A stretch of DNA of 64,000 bases from an uncultured Bacteroidales bacterium (GTDB taxonomy: Bacteria > Bacteroidota > Bacteroidia > Bacteroidales > P3). Every line of letters begins with the position of its first letter. Position 1 is the stretch's first letter. Made by a program: the position numbers and the translations under genes. This document shows, in pieces, positions 34,927-43,197 of the stretch. Under the pieces are notes generated by a model. That model worked only from the letters and a program-made list of their open reading frames with translations. It was not told where the DNA came from and searched no databases. The stretch lies in contig ONBK01000013.1 in assembly GCA_900316055.1 (NCBI GenBank), forward strand, positions 1-64,000. The letters run 5' to 3'.

Positions 34927-35943
34927 TTACTTCTGCTTTACATTCAAAATATAAGAGCCCAATTCTTCAGACCATACGGTATCAAGATAGTATGTGCCAT
35001 CGAGTTCAATTACTTCTCCAGTTCTACGGTTTATCATCTGTTTAATTGGCTGGCCTATCTTGCTTTTGATGTCATCATCCATCGGTACAATCTGCACGGA
35101 TAAAACCTCATCCAATGCCGCTTTTAGTCTCGGACAATCCTTTATCTGCACATCAAACCCTACTCTCGGAACTCCTCGCATTGAGAACCATCCTTGTGAC
35201 GTTTTGTATGCGACATCAACATAAAAAGAATGAGACAGGCCCTGCATCAAATATCTGTAAGGAATAAGCATCGTTTTCACACCGCCCTTGACATTTGTAG
35301 AATCAACATATACCTCTTCTTCATACAGAACATCCAGTACGTTATTGGTACTGTCAAGGAAAGCAATTCTTACGCTGTCCATCAGATAATCTTCATAGTT
35401 GGTGATGACAAAACTGGCATAAGGTTCATCGTCATCTTTGCCAATAACAAGAATAATATTGGCAAAATGGGTAGGTGCCTGCCATGAGACAGGTATGATT
35501 GTGAAGCACATCAATTCCACATCCTCTGTATTAACGGTTTGCCATTCCACAATACGGCCCAACGCCTCGCCAGAGCAATCAAATTGAAAGAACCGTTCAT
35601 CCTTCATTGCATAGCCCCAGAAGTTTGCTGCCGTGGCCCGCATCATCAAGGTAAACTCGAATACCGAATCGTTCTCTATCACCTCTGCCATACGTTCCAT
35701 CATTCGGCAAACCTGCTCGGAATACGACTCTGCAGAAAGTGTGGTATCTTCAAAAAAACAATATACAGAGTCAATCAAATTAATTAGTGACACCCTCTGC
35801 GGATCATTGATTTCATAATCTGCTGCCCATTCACGTAAGAAATCTGGCCACCTTTGCTCTTGTTCATTTTCTGTGGCTTTCTGCGATGGGCCGCAAGACG
35901 CCAGAGTTATAATACATAGAGTGATAATTGACAGTCTTTTCAT
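34927..35943 (-). CDS. Large lipoprotein, unknown
   Basis: 338 residues with a lipobox (ITLASCGPSQ, Cys17), so it is membrane-anchored after processing. The mature part is acidic and Tyr/Val-rich with no recognised domain; RNAs and enzymes cannot be inferred. It is the last gene of the AT-rich minus-strand cluster 37660-34927, starting 24 bases after its neighbour. GC content drops visibly compared with the flanking genes. Confidence 0.65.
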   Translation of the reverse strand: MKRLSIITLCIITLASCGPSQKATENEQEQRWPDFLREWAADYEINDPQRVSLINLIDSVYCFFEDTTLSAESYSEQVCRMMERMAEVIENDSVFEFTLMMRATAANFWGYAMKDERFFQFDCSGEALGRIVEWQTVNTEDVELMCFTIIPVSWQAPTHFANIILVIGKDDDEPYASFVITNYEDYLMDSVRIAFLDSTNNVLDVLYEEEVYVDSTNVKGGVKTMLIPYRYLMQGLSHSFYVDVAYKTSQGWFSMRGVPRVGFDVQIKDCPRLKAALDEVLSVQIVPMDDDIKSKIGQPIKQMINRRTGEVIELDGTYYLDTVWSEELGSYILNVKQK

Positions 35944-35967
35944 GTGTTCAATAGTTTTTTATTATAA

Positions 35968-36480
35968 TTATAAGCCGTCATTTTGCATCCAATCAGCAGG
36001 CCATGGATATTGATATTTATCCCATAGTATTTCACAATAGTGTTTAGCACTCTTTTTGTCTGAGAAATCAATATTTTTAGACAATAGTACATTATTGCCA
36101 TTCTTTAGATCAACCTCTCGTCTATAGACAACCGTATAAGCATGATCCACATAATGTTTTTTTACTCCTAAATTCAGTGACTCATACTCAAAACCTCCCC
36201 AACTTTTTTCTACACTCCTACCATTTATTGCAAGTTCTAATTTATCAGACATGAAATCTAAAAAAGATTTTTCGTCGGTTGCACTGTAATACTCAAGATT
36301 TACAACCTCTCTCATTGCCCGTAATGCATACTTCTTATATTCATCTTCTTTTTTTGTTTCATATCTACTTGAACTTAGGTCGAGCCCTACTTGATTTAGC
36401 AATTCCTTTTTTGTGTCAGCTTTGCCAAATAGTAGGCCACAAATGGCTAAAACAATAAGCATTAAAACAAACCCGGCCAT
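35968..36480 (-). CDS. Single-pass membrane-anchored protein, unknown
   Basis: 170 residues. One N-terminal hydrophobic helix (FVLMLIVLAICGLLF) is followed by a soluble domain with many Lys, Glu and Tyr (GGFEYESLNLGVKKHYVDHA, VVYRREVDLKNGNNVLL). The C-terminal YPWPADWMQNDGL is a compact aromatic segment. No family recognised. Part of the AT-rich cluster. Its small coiled-coil neighbours are anchored the same way, suggesting a membrane complex. Confidence 0.65.
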   Translation of the reverse strand: MAGFVLMLIVLAICGLLFGKADTKKELLNQVGLDLSSSRYETKKEDEYKKYALRAMREVVNLEYYSATDEKSFLDFMSDKLELAINGRSVEKSWGGFEYESLNLGVKKHYVDHAYTVVYRREVDLKNGNNVLLSKNIDFSDKKSAKHYCEILWDKYQYPWPADWMQNDGL

Positions 36481-36542
36481 ATTATTTAATTATTCTTAAC
36501 TCATTTGGAGGTATTGCATTATTTTATCCATTGTACTATATT

Positions 36543-36761
36543 TTACAAATATCTGCTGATTGTTCGGATTGCACCCTCCAAATCATCAACTTTACTTTCT
36601 AAATCATTTACGTTATCTTGTAATTCGTAAATATCGTATTCCGCATATTCTAACCGATTGCTTGTTATGATAATTATAATAGTCAATATAATACAGGCCA
36701 ACAAAGTGACTATTGCAATGTACGGAGACCATTCTTTGATTTTTTCAATAACTATTTTCAT
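36543..36761 (-). CDS. Small membrane coiled-coil protein
   Basis: 72 residues. A short cytoplasmic start (MKIVIEKIKEWSPYIAIVTL) leads into one TM helix, then a heptad coiled coil (YDIYELQDNVNDLESKVDDL). The TM-plus-coil plan, with the SPYI sequence just before the helix, is shared with the next gene upstream, so the two are probably paralogs. Unknown function. Confidence 0.6.
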   Translation of the reverse strand: MKIVIEKIKEWSPYIAIVTLLACIILTIIIIITSNRLEYAEYDIYELQDNVNDLESKVDDLEGAIRTISRYL

Positions 36762-36774
36762 ATTTTTATTGTTT

Positions 36775-37137
36775 TTAGTAATGCCTTTTCATTGGCCAAT
36801 CGTCATCAAACACTCTTGATGTATTATAGTCATCTAAAAAACTATTAGTTCTGTCAAGGTCTTGTTGGATATATGACTGATTATTCCATATTCGTTGTTG
36901 TCCATTGTATAAATCATTTATCTGCTTACTATGTTGATTTAGAATATCAAGTAATGTAAACTCTTTGTCATCCGCCTTGAAGAATGGTTTTGATGCATAA
37001 TTTGATATAGTGTTCTCTGCCTGCTTAAGTTTGTGATTGGTGGAAACACAAACAAAGGAAAGAGCAATGCATCCTGCAAGAGAAACAATCGAAATATATG
37101 GACTTGCAGTACTTATCCAATTTACATTTTTCTTCAT
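36775..37137 (-). CDS. Membrane coiled-coil protein, paralog of neighbour
   Basis: 120 residues from MKKNVNWISTASPYISIVSL; the frame continues 25 codons upstream but that part overlaps the preceding gene. One TM helix, then a helical region with KQAENTISNYAS, LNQHSKQINDLYNGQQRIW and a Asp/Arg-rich tail. Same layout as the 72-residue neighbour, including the SPYI...V start of the helix. Gene 3 of the AT-rich cluster. Confidence 0.6.
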   Translation of the reverse strand: MKKNVNWISTASPYISIVSLAGCIALSFVCVSTNHKLKQAENTISNYASKPFFKADDKEFTLLDILNQHSKQINDLYNGQQRIWNNQSYIQQDLDRTNSFLDDYNTSRVFDDDWPMKRHY

Positions 37138-37145
37138 ATAATTAT

Positions 37146-37460
37146 CTATTTTATTACTCCAATTAATGCTAAAAAGCAAATAATACCAAAGAAAATTAGC
37201 AAACAGCCACACCCTTCATTTTCTTCAAAGAAGTCTTTGATTCCGTCTTTATGGTTTTTGAATAATTGCACAATAAGCCATATTACAAAGATTGCTGCTG
37301 CAAGCATTAACAATCCGAGTAAGCCGGAGCCAAACGATGTGTCATCAGACCTTGTATCACGATAATCGTCATATACTTCATCCATTACCCATTGTTGGGC
37401 GCGGAGTCTGTTAATGGTAATTAATAAAGAGCCTATGGCGAATGCTAACTTTTTCTTCAT
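37146..37460 (-). CDS. Membrane protein with acidic linker and Cys pair
   Basis: 104 residues. N-terminal signal-like helix (LAFAIGSLLITINRLRAQ), an acidic stretch (DEVYDDYRDTRSDD), a Gly-rich TM helix (LLGLLMLAAAIFVIWLIVQL), KNHKDGIKDFFEENEG and a last hydrophobic segment beginning CGCLLIFFGIICFLAL. Overlaps the upstream gene by 4 bases, so it is translationally coupled. Unknown family. Confidence 0.6.
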   Translation of the reverse strand: MKKKLAFAIGSLLITINRLRAQQWVMDEVYDDYRDTRSDDTSFGSGLLGLLMLAAAIFVIWLIVQLFKNHKDGIKDFFEENEGCGCLLIFFGIICFLALIGVIK

Positions 37461-37660
37461 TTCTTGTTATTTTGATTGGGGAAAACAACATTTTCCCAGT
37501 TAAAGCTGTTACAATTTGTTGCATCTGTCCGCCCATACACTATTCCTCCCTTTTCTTTGCAATAAAATTGTCCGTTTTCTAAATCGGTACGTTTCTCTTT
37601 CTTGGAACAACCTGCACACATTTTGAATAAACCAGGGTATTTACTATCGTCTTTCTTCAT
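37457..37660 (-). CDS. Small Cys-rich protein, zinc-ribbon-like
   Basis: 67 residues with no membrane segment. Cys at positions 15, 18, 34 and 50 (CAGCSKKEKR ... FYCKEKGG ... NCNSFNW) could bind one zinc ion. First gene of the AT-rich cluster; the promoter lies ~320 bases upstream across a long leader. Similar short Cys proteins occur near membrane proteins in several Bacteroidota accessory clusters, but I do not know a function. Confidence 0.6.
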   Translation of the reverse strand: MKKDDSKYPGLFKMCAGCSKKEKRTDLENGQFYCKEKGGIVYGRTDATNCNSFNWENVVFPNQNNKK

Positions 37661-37990
37661 GTTGTTTTTATTTGTGTTTTATAATCATTCATCACTACCA
37701 TCAACCGCGGGCATTCTTTGATTGGTTAATTTATAACAATAAGAAAAGGCATGAGGTTATGTGCTCATGTCCGTTGTTATTGAGGTAACGCCAATCACCT
37801 TTGAAGGAACGGGGTATAAGGAACATATCTCACGCCTGAAGATATGCTACAGAGATATAGCATACACAATCAAGCGAAAGCATAAATGCTCCGTCCTCCT
37901 TCACGAAACTTGGCGTATTTCAATAACAGGACAGTATAGCAATGCTTTTCTTGCTTACAGCTTTCGCTCTCGAAAGCAAGTGCAAAGATA
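37661..37990 (-). promoter_or_regulatory. Promoter with 5' hairpin and ~317-base leader
   Basis: On the minus strand TATCTTTGCA (37983-37990) starts a leader that opens with a hairpin, GCTTTCG/CGAAAGC (37960-37977, CTCT loop), near its 5' end. No convincing gene lies in the leader down to 37660; the 37761-38072 open frame on the other strand is not a gene. It includes AT-rich segments and short repeats but no known riboswitch that I can recognise. The leader is unusually long for the gene it serves. Confidence 0.5.
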
Positions 37991-38042
37991 CAAACTTAAT
38001 TTGATATGGCAAAAAAAAATTTGGTACATCTTTAAAAAGGTG

Positions 38043-38050
38043 TATTTTTG
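38043..38050 (+). promoter_or_regulatory. -7 box TATTTTTG for the transposase
   Basis: TATTTTTGCA, 23 bases before the ATG at 38073. Confidence 0.55.
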
Positions 38051-38072
38051 CAATTGGAAAATCATCTATAAT

Positions 38073-39353
38073 ATGGCACAAAAGAATGACGAAAGACCGA
38101 GCGTGTGGAGGCCGGTAGACCCGACTAGGCACCACCGTGAGAACGGATGGGACTACCGCGGGCGTGCCATATATCATTTTACCCTTGTGGTGGAAGAGAG
38201 GTACCCTCTGTTCGGGACGCTGGAGGGCGACAGCGCCGAGAAGGCGTTCGTCAGGCTCAATAACTTCGGTCACCGCGTTTATAGGATGCTGGACGAGCTG
38301 GCTCAGTTCTATAAGGGGAAAGGATTCGCCCTGAAGGTGCTGGCGCAGAAGGTGATGCCCGACCATATCCACCTTGTCATCCAGGTGCTGGAGCCGCTGC
38401 CGCAGAGCATCGGGGCGGTGGTGCGGGGGTTCAAGAGCGGGTGCACCAAGGTTTACAAGCAGGAGTACTTGGGCGACAGGGCTTTTTGCGGCGGCGAGGG
38501 TAACGGCGGACTTGGCGGTGGCGAGAACGCCACCGGGGTGCACGGAAGCGGGGAGAACGGAACTAGGGTGCACGGAAGCGGAGTGCATGAGACCGGAGTG
38601 TACGGAAGCGGATGGACTGGACGTAGCGAGGGGCTTGGCGGCGAGAATGGCGAGGAGGCTCTCGTGCAGTTTGCACGCATTTTTGCGGGCAGGGGGAGCA
38701 TCTGGGAACAAAACCCAGCCTACTACCATGAACGTATCCTCCACGCACCGGGACAGCTGCGCCACATGATAGACTATGTCAAGGATAACCCGCGCCGACT
38801 CTGGCTCAAAAAACACCATCCCAACCTCTTCAAGCTACACCGAAAGACTGAGGTCTGCTGCTTGTCTTTCACCACTTTGGGCAACCATTTCCTCCTCGAT
38901 TGGCCCGACCGACAGATGGTGGAGATGTCTCGCAGTGCCACCGACGGGCAGATACAGGAAAGACTTCAGGCGGTGCTGGCAGCGGCACACAACGGGGCAA
39001 TTACCTATACAGCCGCTATCAGCAAGGGCGAGAAACTGATAGCCCGCACCCTGCGGGAGCAGAGGTACCCTCTGGTGGTGCTCCTTAACGACGGTTTCCC
39101 CAAGGAGGGGTCTCCCCATGAACGCTACTACAAGCCGGGAGGGCTCTATTTCGAGGCTTGCGCAAAAGGGCAGCTGCTGTTATTGGAACCGACGGAACAG
39201 ACAATCCTTGACACCTCCATACAGGCTGCGGTGGAAGAGACGCTGCGCCGGAAGGCGGAGGCGCGCCATTACCGCTACACCCCAATCCCTGTGACCACCG
39301 ACCGCTACCGCTTTGCCGCCCTCAACGAGATGGCACGACGGATGTCAAAATAG
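38073..39353 (+). CDS. REP-associated Y1 (HUH) transposase with extra C-domain
   Basis: 426 residues from MAQKNDERPSVWRP; the longer frame upstream is mostly leader and is rejected. Residues ~30-245 form the TnpA_REP HUH domain: YHFTLVVEERYPLFG, HUH motif MPDHIHLVIQ (His98, His100) and catalytic Tyr235 in HMIDYVKDNPRRLW. Between them residues ~139-195 are Gly-rich, with VHGSG-type units repeated, encoded by GC-rich repeat DNA. The C-terminal ~170 residues (AISKGEKLIARTLREQRYPL, FEACAKGQLLLLEP) form a Rossmann-like domain, perhaps SMF/DprA-related. RAYT proteins move or maintain dispersed palindromes; no IS ends are seen here. Confidence 0.85.
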   Translation: MAQKNDERPSVWRPVDPTRHHRENGWDYRGRAIYHFTLVVEERYPLFGTLEGDSAEKAFVRLNNFGHRVYRMLDELAQFYKGKGFALKVLAQKVMPDHIHLVIQVLEPLPQSIGAVVRGFKSGCTKVYKQEYLGDRAFCGGEGNGGLGGGENATGVHGSGENGTRVHGSGVHETGVYGSGWTGRSEGLGGENGEEALVQFARIFAGRGSIWEQNPAYYHERILHAPGQLRHMIDYVKDNPRRLWLKKHHPNLFKLHRKTEVCCLSFTTLGNHFLLDWPDRQMVEMSRSATDGQIQERLQAVLAAAHNGAITYTAAISKGEKLIARTLREQRYPLVVLLNDGFPKEGSPHERYYKPGGLYFEACAKGQLLLLEPTEQTILDTSIQAAVEETLRRKAEARHYRYTPIPVTTDRYRFAALNEMARRMSK

Positions 39354-39355
39354 GG

Positions 39356-39934
39356 CTATGCCGGCAGCGAGGCGGCGATGTCGCGGGCGAGTTCTTCGAA
39401 ACGGAAGAAGCGGTGGCCGCTGTGGTTTTTCCATATCACTTTCTGATGATGGGGGAACATCTCCAACAATGCGGAGTGGTCGCCCAACAGCTCGTCATCG
39501 GTGCTGAGGGCGAAGTGGAGCGGTGTGTCATCCGGCCATCTTCCCGACTGGTTCAGTGACACTTGACGTTGAAACACCTCGCGGTCGAAAGTGCGGTAGA
39601 TTTCCAGATAGTCCTTCTCCCCCACCTCGTTCTGCATTATCACGCGGCGGATGGTGGTCTCCACGTCGTGGACGGGGTTGATTGCCCACACGGGACCGTG
39701 GAAAAAAGCTGTGGCGCAGAGCGTCTGGTAGCCACCGAAACTGCTGCCAACAATCATCCTTACTGATTCTTTTTCAACGGTCTGACATATCTGCTCCTGT
39801 ATCTGCTGCGGAGCGCGGTGGTCGTAATCGAAGGTGGGCGACACTACCCGATGTTCCGGCAGCATCTTGCGCAGCAGCTGCCCTTTGGTGGCGTTGCCGG
39901 TCGAACCGTAGCCGTGGATGTAGAGAATGGTCAT
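39356..39934 (-). CDS. YqiA/UPF0227-like alpha/beta-hydrolase
   Basis: 192 residues. It starts with MTILYIHGYGSTGNATKGQL, has the nucleophile elbow GSSFGGYQ (catalytic Ser) and ends with the His in NHSGHRFFRFEELARD; an Asp in STDDELLGDH completes the triad. The family includes small esterases such as YqiA. Substrate unknown. It is convergent with the transposase (2 bases apart). Confidence 0.85.
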   Translation of the reverse strand: MTILYIHGYGSTGNATKGQLLRKMLPEHRVVSPTFDYDHRAPQQIQEQICQTVEKESVRMIVGSSFGGYQTLCATAFFHGPVWAINPVHDVETTIRRVIMQNEVGEKDYLEIYRTFDREVFQRQVSLNQSGRWPDDTPLHFALSTDDELLGDHSALLEMFPHHQKVIWKNHSGHRFFRFEELARDIAASLPA

Positions 39935-40119
39935 AACAGGTGTTTTTAAGGGTTGAAAAATGTACCGTCAACTTACCTTCACCCTATCATCTCCTACTGT
40001 GGTAGGACATGGGTAGGAGTTGATACGGTGTTGGGTAGGAGTTGGTAAGGAGATAATACTAAGTATCAGCGGATTATACGGTTGTTAAAATATGTTATAG
40101 GAGGTAACCAGGAAGAGTT

Positions 40120-40803
40120 TTATGAAATAATTTTAATTAGTTGATTCCGAATTTGTTTTGATGGAAAAATATTCTTGGAGGCAATGATATGCCGGAGATG
40201 GGCGAGGATGCGCTGGAGACTCTCTTCCGGTGTGCGGTCACAAAGACCGTTCTCGCGGCCGAAGAGGTGCTCGGGGGTGGTGAGGAGGGCCCAGCCCCAA
40301 CCGTAGCGGTTGCCATGCTTGTCGGTGGGGTAGACGAAATCCTCGGTGACGACGCGGCAGGCCATCTGGAGGCGGGTGACATAGGAGTCGAAACGACTGC
40401 GCATCTTGGGGCCGTCGAAGCCGCAGGCGGAACGGAGGTCGCGGGTAATCATGCTGCCGTTGATACGGAGGATTTCCAAGATGGTGCCTTCAATGCTGTC
40501 CTCGGCAGGCTCGGGATACTTGGCACGGCGGTAGTTGCAGAGGTCGGGCCACCACTCCATACTGACGAAGCCGGCTTTCCCGTCGAAGAACTTGCCGTAG
40601 GCAAAATGACCTTCGGTGACGATGGGACCTTTCCACTGCCAGAGGGGCCACTCCCAGCCGTCGTCGGTCCTCACATAGCGGCATTCGGGTGCCACCAGTT
40701 CGTCGGCCGAAAAGCCGGGGATGCCGCTGTCCAGCAGCGGCACAAGGCCTATCTCCAGGATGGCTTCCATGAGTTCGGGACAACTGCCAATCTTGTTTTT
40801 CAT
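40120..40803 (-). CDS. AlkZ-related winged-helix protein
   Basis: 227 residues from MKNKIGSCPELMEAILEIGL; the listed upstream start extends across the divergent promoter region. WEWPLWQWKGPIVTEGHFAY, FDGKAGFVSMEWWPDLCNYR and an internal winged-helix region (ITRDLRSACGFDGPKM) fit the family named AlkZ-related in Bacteroidota, distant relatives of AlkZ/YcaQ DNA glycosylases. Whether it excises cross-linked bases is not shown; the QxQ motif of YcaQ is not evident. Promoter -7 box is almost next to the ATG. Confidence 0.7.
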   Translation of the reverse strand: MKNKIGSCPELMEAILEIGLVPLLDSGIPGFSADELVAPECRYVRTDDGWEWPLWQWKGPIVTEGHFAYGKFFDGKAGFVSMEWWPDLCNYRRAKYPEPAEDSIEGTILEILRINGSMITRDLRSACGFDGPKMRSRFDSYVTRLQMACRVVTEDFVYPTDKHGNRYGWGWALLTTPEHLFGRENGLCDRTPEESLQRILAHLRHIIASKNIFPSKQIRNQLIKIIS

Positions 40804-40807
40804 GGTG

Positions 40808-40815
40808 CAAAAATA
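40808..40815 (-). promoter_or_regulatory. -7 box TATTTTTG, near-leaderless
   Basis: On the minus strand TATTTTTG ends 4 bases before the ATG at 40803, so the transcript would start at or beside the start codon. Confidence 0.5.
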
Positions 40816-40847
40816 CACTTTTTTTCGAATATGTCGATTGTTTTTTG

Positions 40848-40855
40848 TATTTTTG
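40848..40855 (+). promoter_or_regulatory. -7 box TATTTTTG for mscS
   Basis: TATTTTTGCA lies 21 bases before the ATG at 40877 and is divergent from the AlkZ-related promoter, 32 bases away. Confidence 0.55.
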
Positions 40856-40876
40856 CATTTTAAATTTTGAATATCT

Positions 40877-41953
40877 ATGTTATTATTAGACGACAATAAT
40901 GCCGCATTGGTGGCCGCTATGACACAAAACAATAATACCGCTGATATCGTGGTTCCGGACCATATTAAAGAGGCTCACGATACGTTGGCTGGCATAAAGG
41001 ATAGTTTGAGTAATATGGGCCTTAGCGACCTGAAGGATGTGGTCACGGGAGAGAATACCCTTATCAAGGACGGCCTGCATGCGTTGGTGCAGTTGACGGT
41101 GGAGTTTGTTCCCAAGCTGCTCATCGCCATTATCATCCTCTGGGTGGGTATGAAACTGAGCAAGATGCTCAAGAGGGTCATCATTAAAGCGTTGGACAAG
41201 AGGGGTGCCGAACCGTCGCTGAAGACCTTCTTGGGTTCGTTGGTGGATGTGCTGATGAAGGCTATGATTGTCATCATGGCGATGGATGTCATCGGCATCA
41301 AGGCCACCTCGTTCATCGCCCTGTTGGGTGCTATGGGTCTGGCCATCGGTATGGCGATGCAGGGCACACTGCAGAACTTTGCCGGCGGCGTGATTATCCT
41401 GCTGATGAAGCCCTTCAAGGTGGATGATTATATCGAATGTGGCACGTACAAGGGCTATATTAAGGAGATACGTATCTTCCACACTATTATGCGTCCGTTC
41501 AACGGTCGCACCATCATCATTCCCAATAGTGAGCTGGCCACCAAGAGCCTTATCAACCACACCAAGGAGCCGCTGATCCGTCTCGACGTGGTGGCATCGG
41601 TGGCTTACGGCACCGACTTGGCGAAGGTCAAGGAGGTGTTGTGGGAGGTCATCAAGGCCGAACCTCTTATCAAGTGGGAGCCCAAAGCGCCGGTGATTGC
41701 CGTCAGCGACCTGAACAACAGCTCGGTGGATCTCTCCGTATGGCTGTGGGTCACGGTGGAGGACTACTGGGAGGTGTGGAAACATATCCGCGAGGATATC
41801 TATATCGCCTTCAACAATGCCGGTGTGGAGATTCCGTTCCCGCAGGTCACTGTGCATCAGGGAAAGGACAATGGCCCCATCCACATGGAGCACCGCACCG
41901 TTGTCGACCGCCCCGCCACTGTTGAAGGAGAGAAGATTGGAACGGGAGATTGA
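40877..41953 (+). CDS. mscS: Small-conductance mechanosensitive channel (MscS family)
   Basis: 358 residues. A ~50-residue polar start, three TM helices (with FVPKLLIAIIILWVGMKL and VLMKAMIVIMAMDVIGIKA), the pore helix TM3 (LGAMGLAIGMAMQGTLQNFA), then the beta-domain (KPFKVDDYIECGTYKGYIKE, RTIIIPNSELATKSLINH) and C-terminal alpha/beta cap. It opens under membrane tension to release solutes during osmotic downshift. Followed by a GGTGAGAG repeat array. Confidence 0.93.
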   Translation: MLLLDDNNAALVAAMTQNNNTADIVVPDHIKEAHDTLAGIKDSLSNMGLSDLKDVVTGENTLIKDGLHALVQLTVEFVPKLLIAIIILWVGMKLSKMLKRVIIKALDKRGAEPSLKTFLGSLVDVLMKAMIVIMAMDVIGIKATSFIALLGAMGLAIGMAMQGTLQNFAGGVIILLMKPFKVDDYIECGTYKGYIKEIRIFHTIMRPFNGRTIIIPNSELATKSLINHTKEPLIRLDVVASVAYGTDLAKVKEVLWEVIKAEPLIKWEPKAPVIAVSDLNNSSVDLSVWLWVTVEDYWEVWKHIREDIYIAFNNAGVEIPFPQVTVHQGKDNGPIHMEHRTVVDRPATVEGEKIGTGD

Positions 41954-42011
41954 GAAGGTGAGAGGTGAGAGGTGAAAGGTGAGAGGTGAAAGGTGAGAGG
42001 TGAAAGGTACA
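41947..42011 (+). repeat. GGTGAGAGGTGAAA tandem array
   Basis: Eight degenerate copies of GGTGAGA/GGTGAAA in a row after the mscS stop. The same units occur inside the TrmH-type gene (19470-19500), the heptosyltransferase gene (44262-44338) and in the signal-peptide region of the next gene (42080-42105). Confidence 0.8.
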
Positions 42012-42037
42012 TAATAGTTTATAAATTAAGAAAATAA

Positions 42038-43174
42038 ATGAGAATAAAACGCTGCATATTGTTGACGGTGATTCTTTTCACCTTACATTTTACACCTTAC
42101 ACCTTAATAGCGCAGGTGTCGCCGCTGAGTGAGACGGCGAGAGCGAGTGTCATCACCTGCGGCCCTGGTGACGATTTCTACACCACTTTCGGCCACAGCG
42201 CTCTCCGCATCTGCGACACCGCCACAGGTGTCGACAAAGTCTACAACTATGGCACCTTCGACTTCGACACCCCGCATTTCTACTGGAAGTTTATGCGCGG
42301 TCAGCTCGACTACTGTCTGGGACGTTTCTCGTTCGAGAACTTTATGTTCGAGTATCGGGCCGAAGGACGTGCCGTGTGGGAGCAGCGGCTGAACTTCACA
42401 CCGCAGGAAGTGAGCAACCTCTACCTCCTGCTTGAGCAGAACTACCTTCCTGAATACCGCTATTACCGCTACGATTTCTTCCGCGACAACTGTGCCACGC
42501 GAATCCGCGATATGGTCTATCTCGCTTGCGGAAAGAAGAAGGTGGTGAAAGAGGAGATGCGGGAGTCTCTAAGCTATCGCGACTATCTGCATTCGGCTAT
42601 GCGCGACAAGTTGGAATGGTGGGCGATGGGTGTCGACCTCTTGTTGGGTCTTCCGGCCGACCACCGTTGTTCTGCCGACGACGCGATGTTCTACCCTTTA
42701 GTGATGCAGGAGGTGTTTGCTGCCGCCCAGCGGGGCGGTGCATCGTTGGTAGGCCCGTCGACACTTCTTTTGGCCGAGAACCGCGTTGAGGTTTCCGACA
42801 GTTTCCCTCCGTTCGTGGTCTTTACACTGCTGTTTGTAGTGATGGCAGTACTGTGTCGTTGGAGAAGGACTTTCGCGATTGCTGTAAGAGTATTGTTTGT
42901 CGTTGCCGGACTGATAGGTTTGTTCCTGCTCTTTATGTGGTTCGGGACGAACCACTACTGCACCGAGTGGAACCTGAATATTCTTTGGGCATCGCCGTTG
43001 CTGATATGGATGGCCGTCTATCTCCAGCGCACGCCCCGGTGGGCAATGTGGATACAATTAGCAATGTTCGTCGTCGCCTTAGTATGGGTCGTTTGGTGCC
43101 ATCTCAGCGTGGCCATTATTCCACTAATCCTCACTCTCGCACTTTGTACGGCACTGATGATGAGACGTGATTAA
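42038..43174 (+). CDS. DUF4105-family membrane protein
   Basis: 378 residues. Signal peptide-like start, then DUF4105 (SVITCGPGDDFYTTFGHSAL, then RDNCATRIRDMVY), a fold related to lipoprotein acyl-processing enzymes with a conserved Cys-His pair: FGHSALRI and DNCATRI carry the candidate catalytic His and Cys. Five or so TM helices follow (~255-375). Likely acts at the inner membrane on lipid or lipoprotein; substrate unknown. Codons ~15-22 (LHFTPYTL) come from a TTTTACACCTTACACC repeat-like stretch. Confidence 0.8.
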   Translation: MRIKRCILLTVILFTLHFTPYTLIAQVSPLSETARASVITCGPGDDFYTTFGHSALRICDTATGVDKVYNYGTFDFDTPHFYWKFMRGQLDYCLGRFSFENFMFEYRAEGRAVWEQRLNFTPQEVSNLYLLLEQNYLPEYRYYRYDFFRDNCATRIRDMVYLACGKKKVVKEEMRESLSYRDYLHSAMRDKLEWWAMGVDLLLGLPADHRCSADDAMFYPLVMQEVFAAAQRGGASLVGPSTLLLAENRVEVSDSFPPFVVFTLLFVVMAVLCRWRRTFAIAVRVLFVVAGLIGLFLLFMWFGTNHYCTEWNLNILWASPLLIWMAVYLQRTPRWAMWIQLAMFVVALVWVVWCHLSVAIIPLILTLALCTALMMRRD

Positions 43175-43185
43175 TAAAAAAAACG

Positions 43186-43193
43186 TATTTTTG
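43186..43193 (+). promoter_or_regulatory. -7 box TATTTTTG, near-leaderless
   Basis: TATTTTTGCATT runs straight into the ATG at 43198, so the message probably starts at the first codon unless the second Met (43207) is used. Confidence 0.5.
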
Positions 43194-43197
43194 CATT

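Noticed and set aside
37761..38072. N-terminal extension of the transposase
   Set aside because: The region overlaps a promoter and leader; the protein family starts at MAQKN, just after TATTTTTG.
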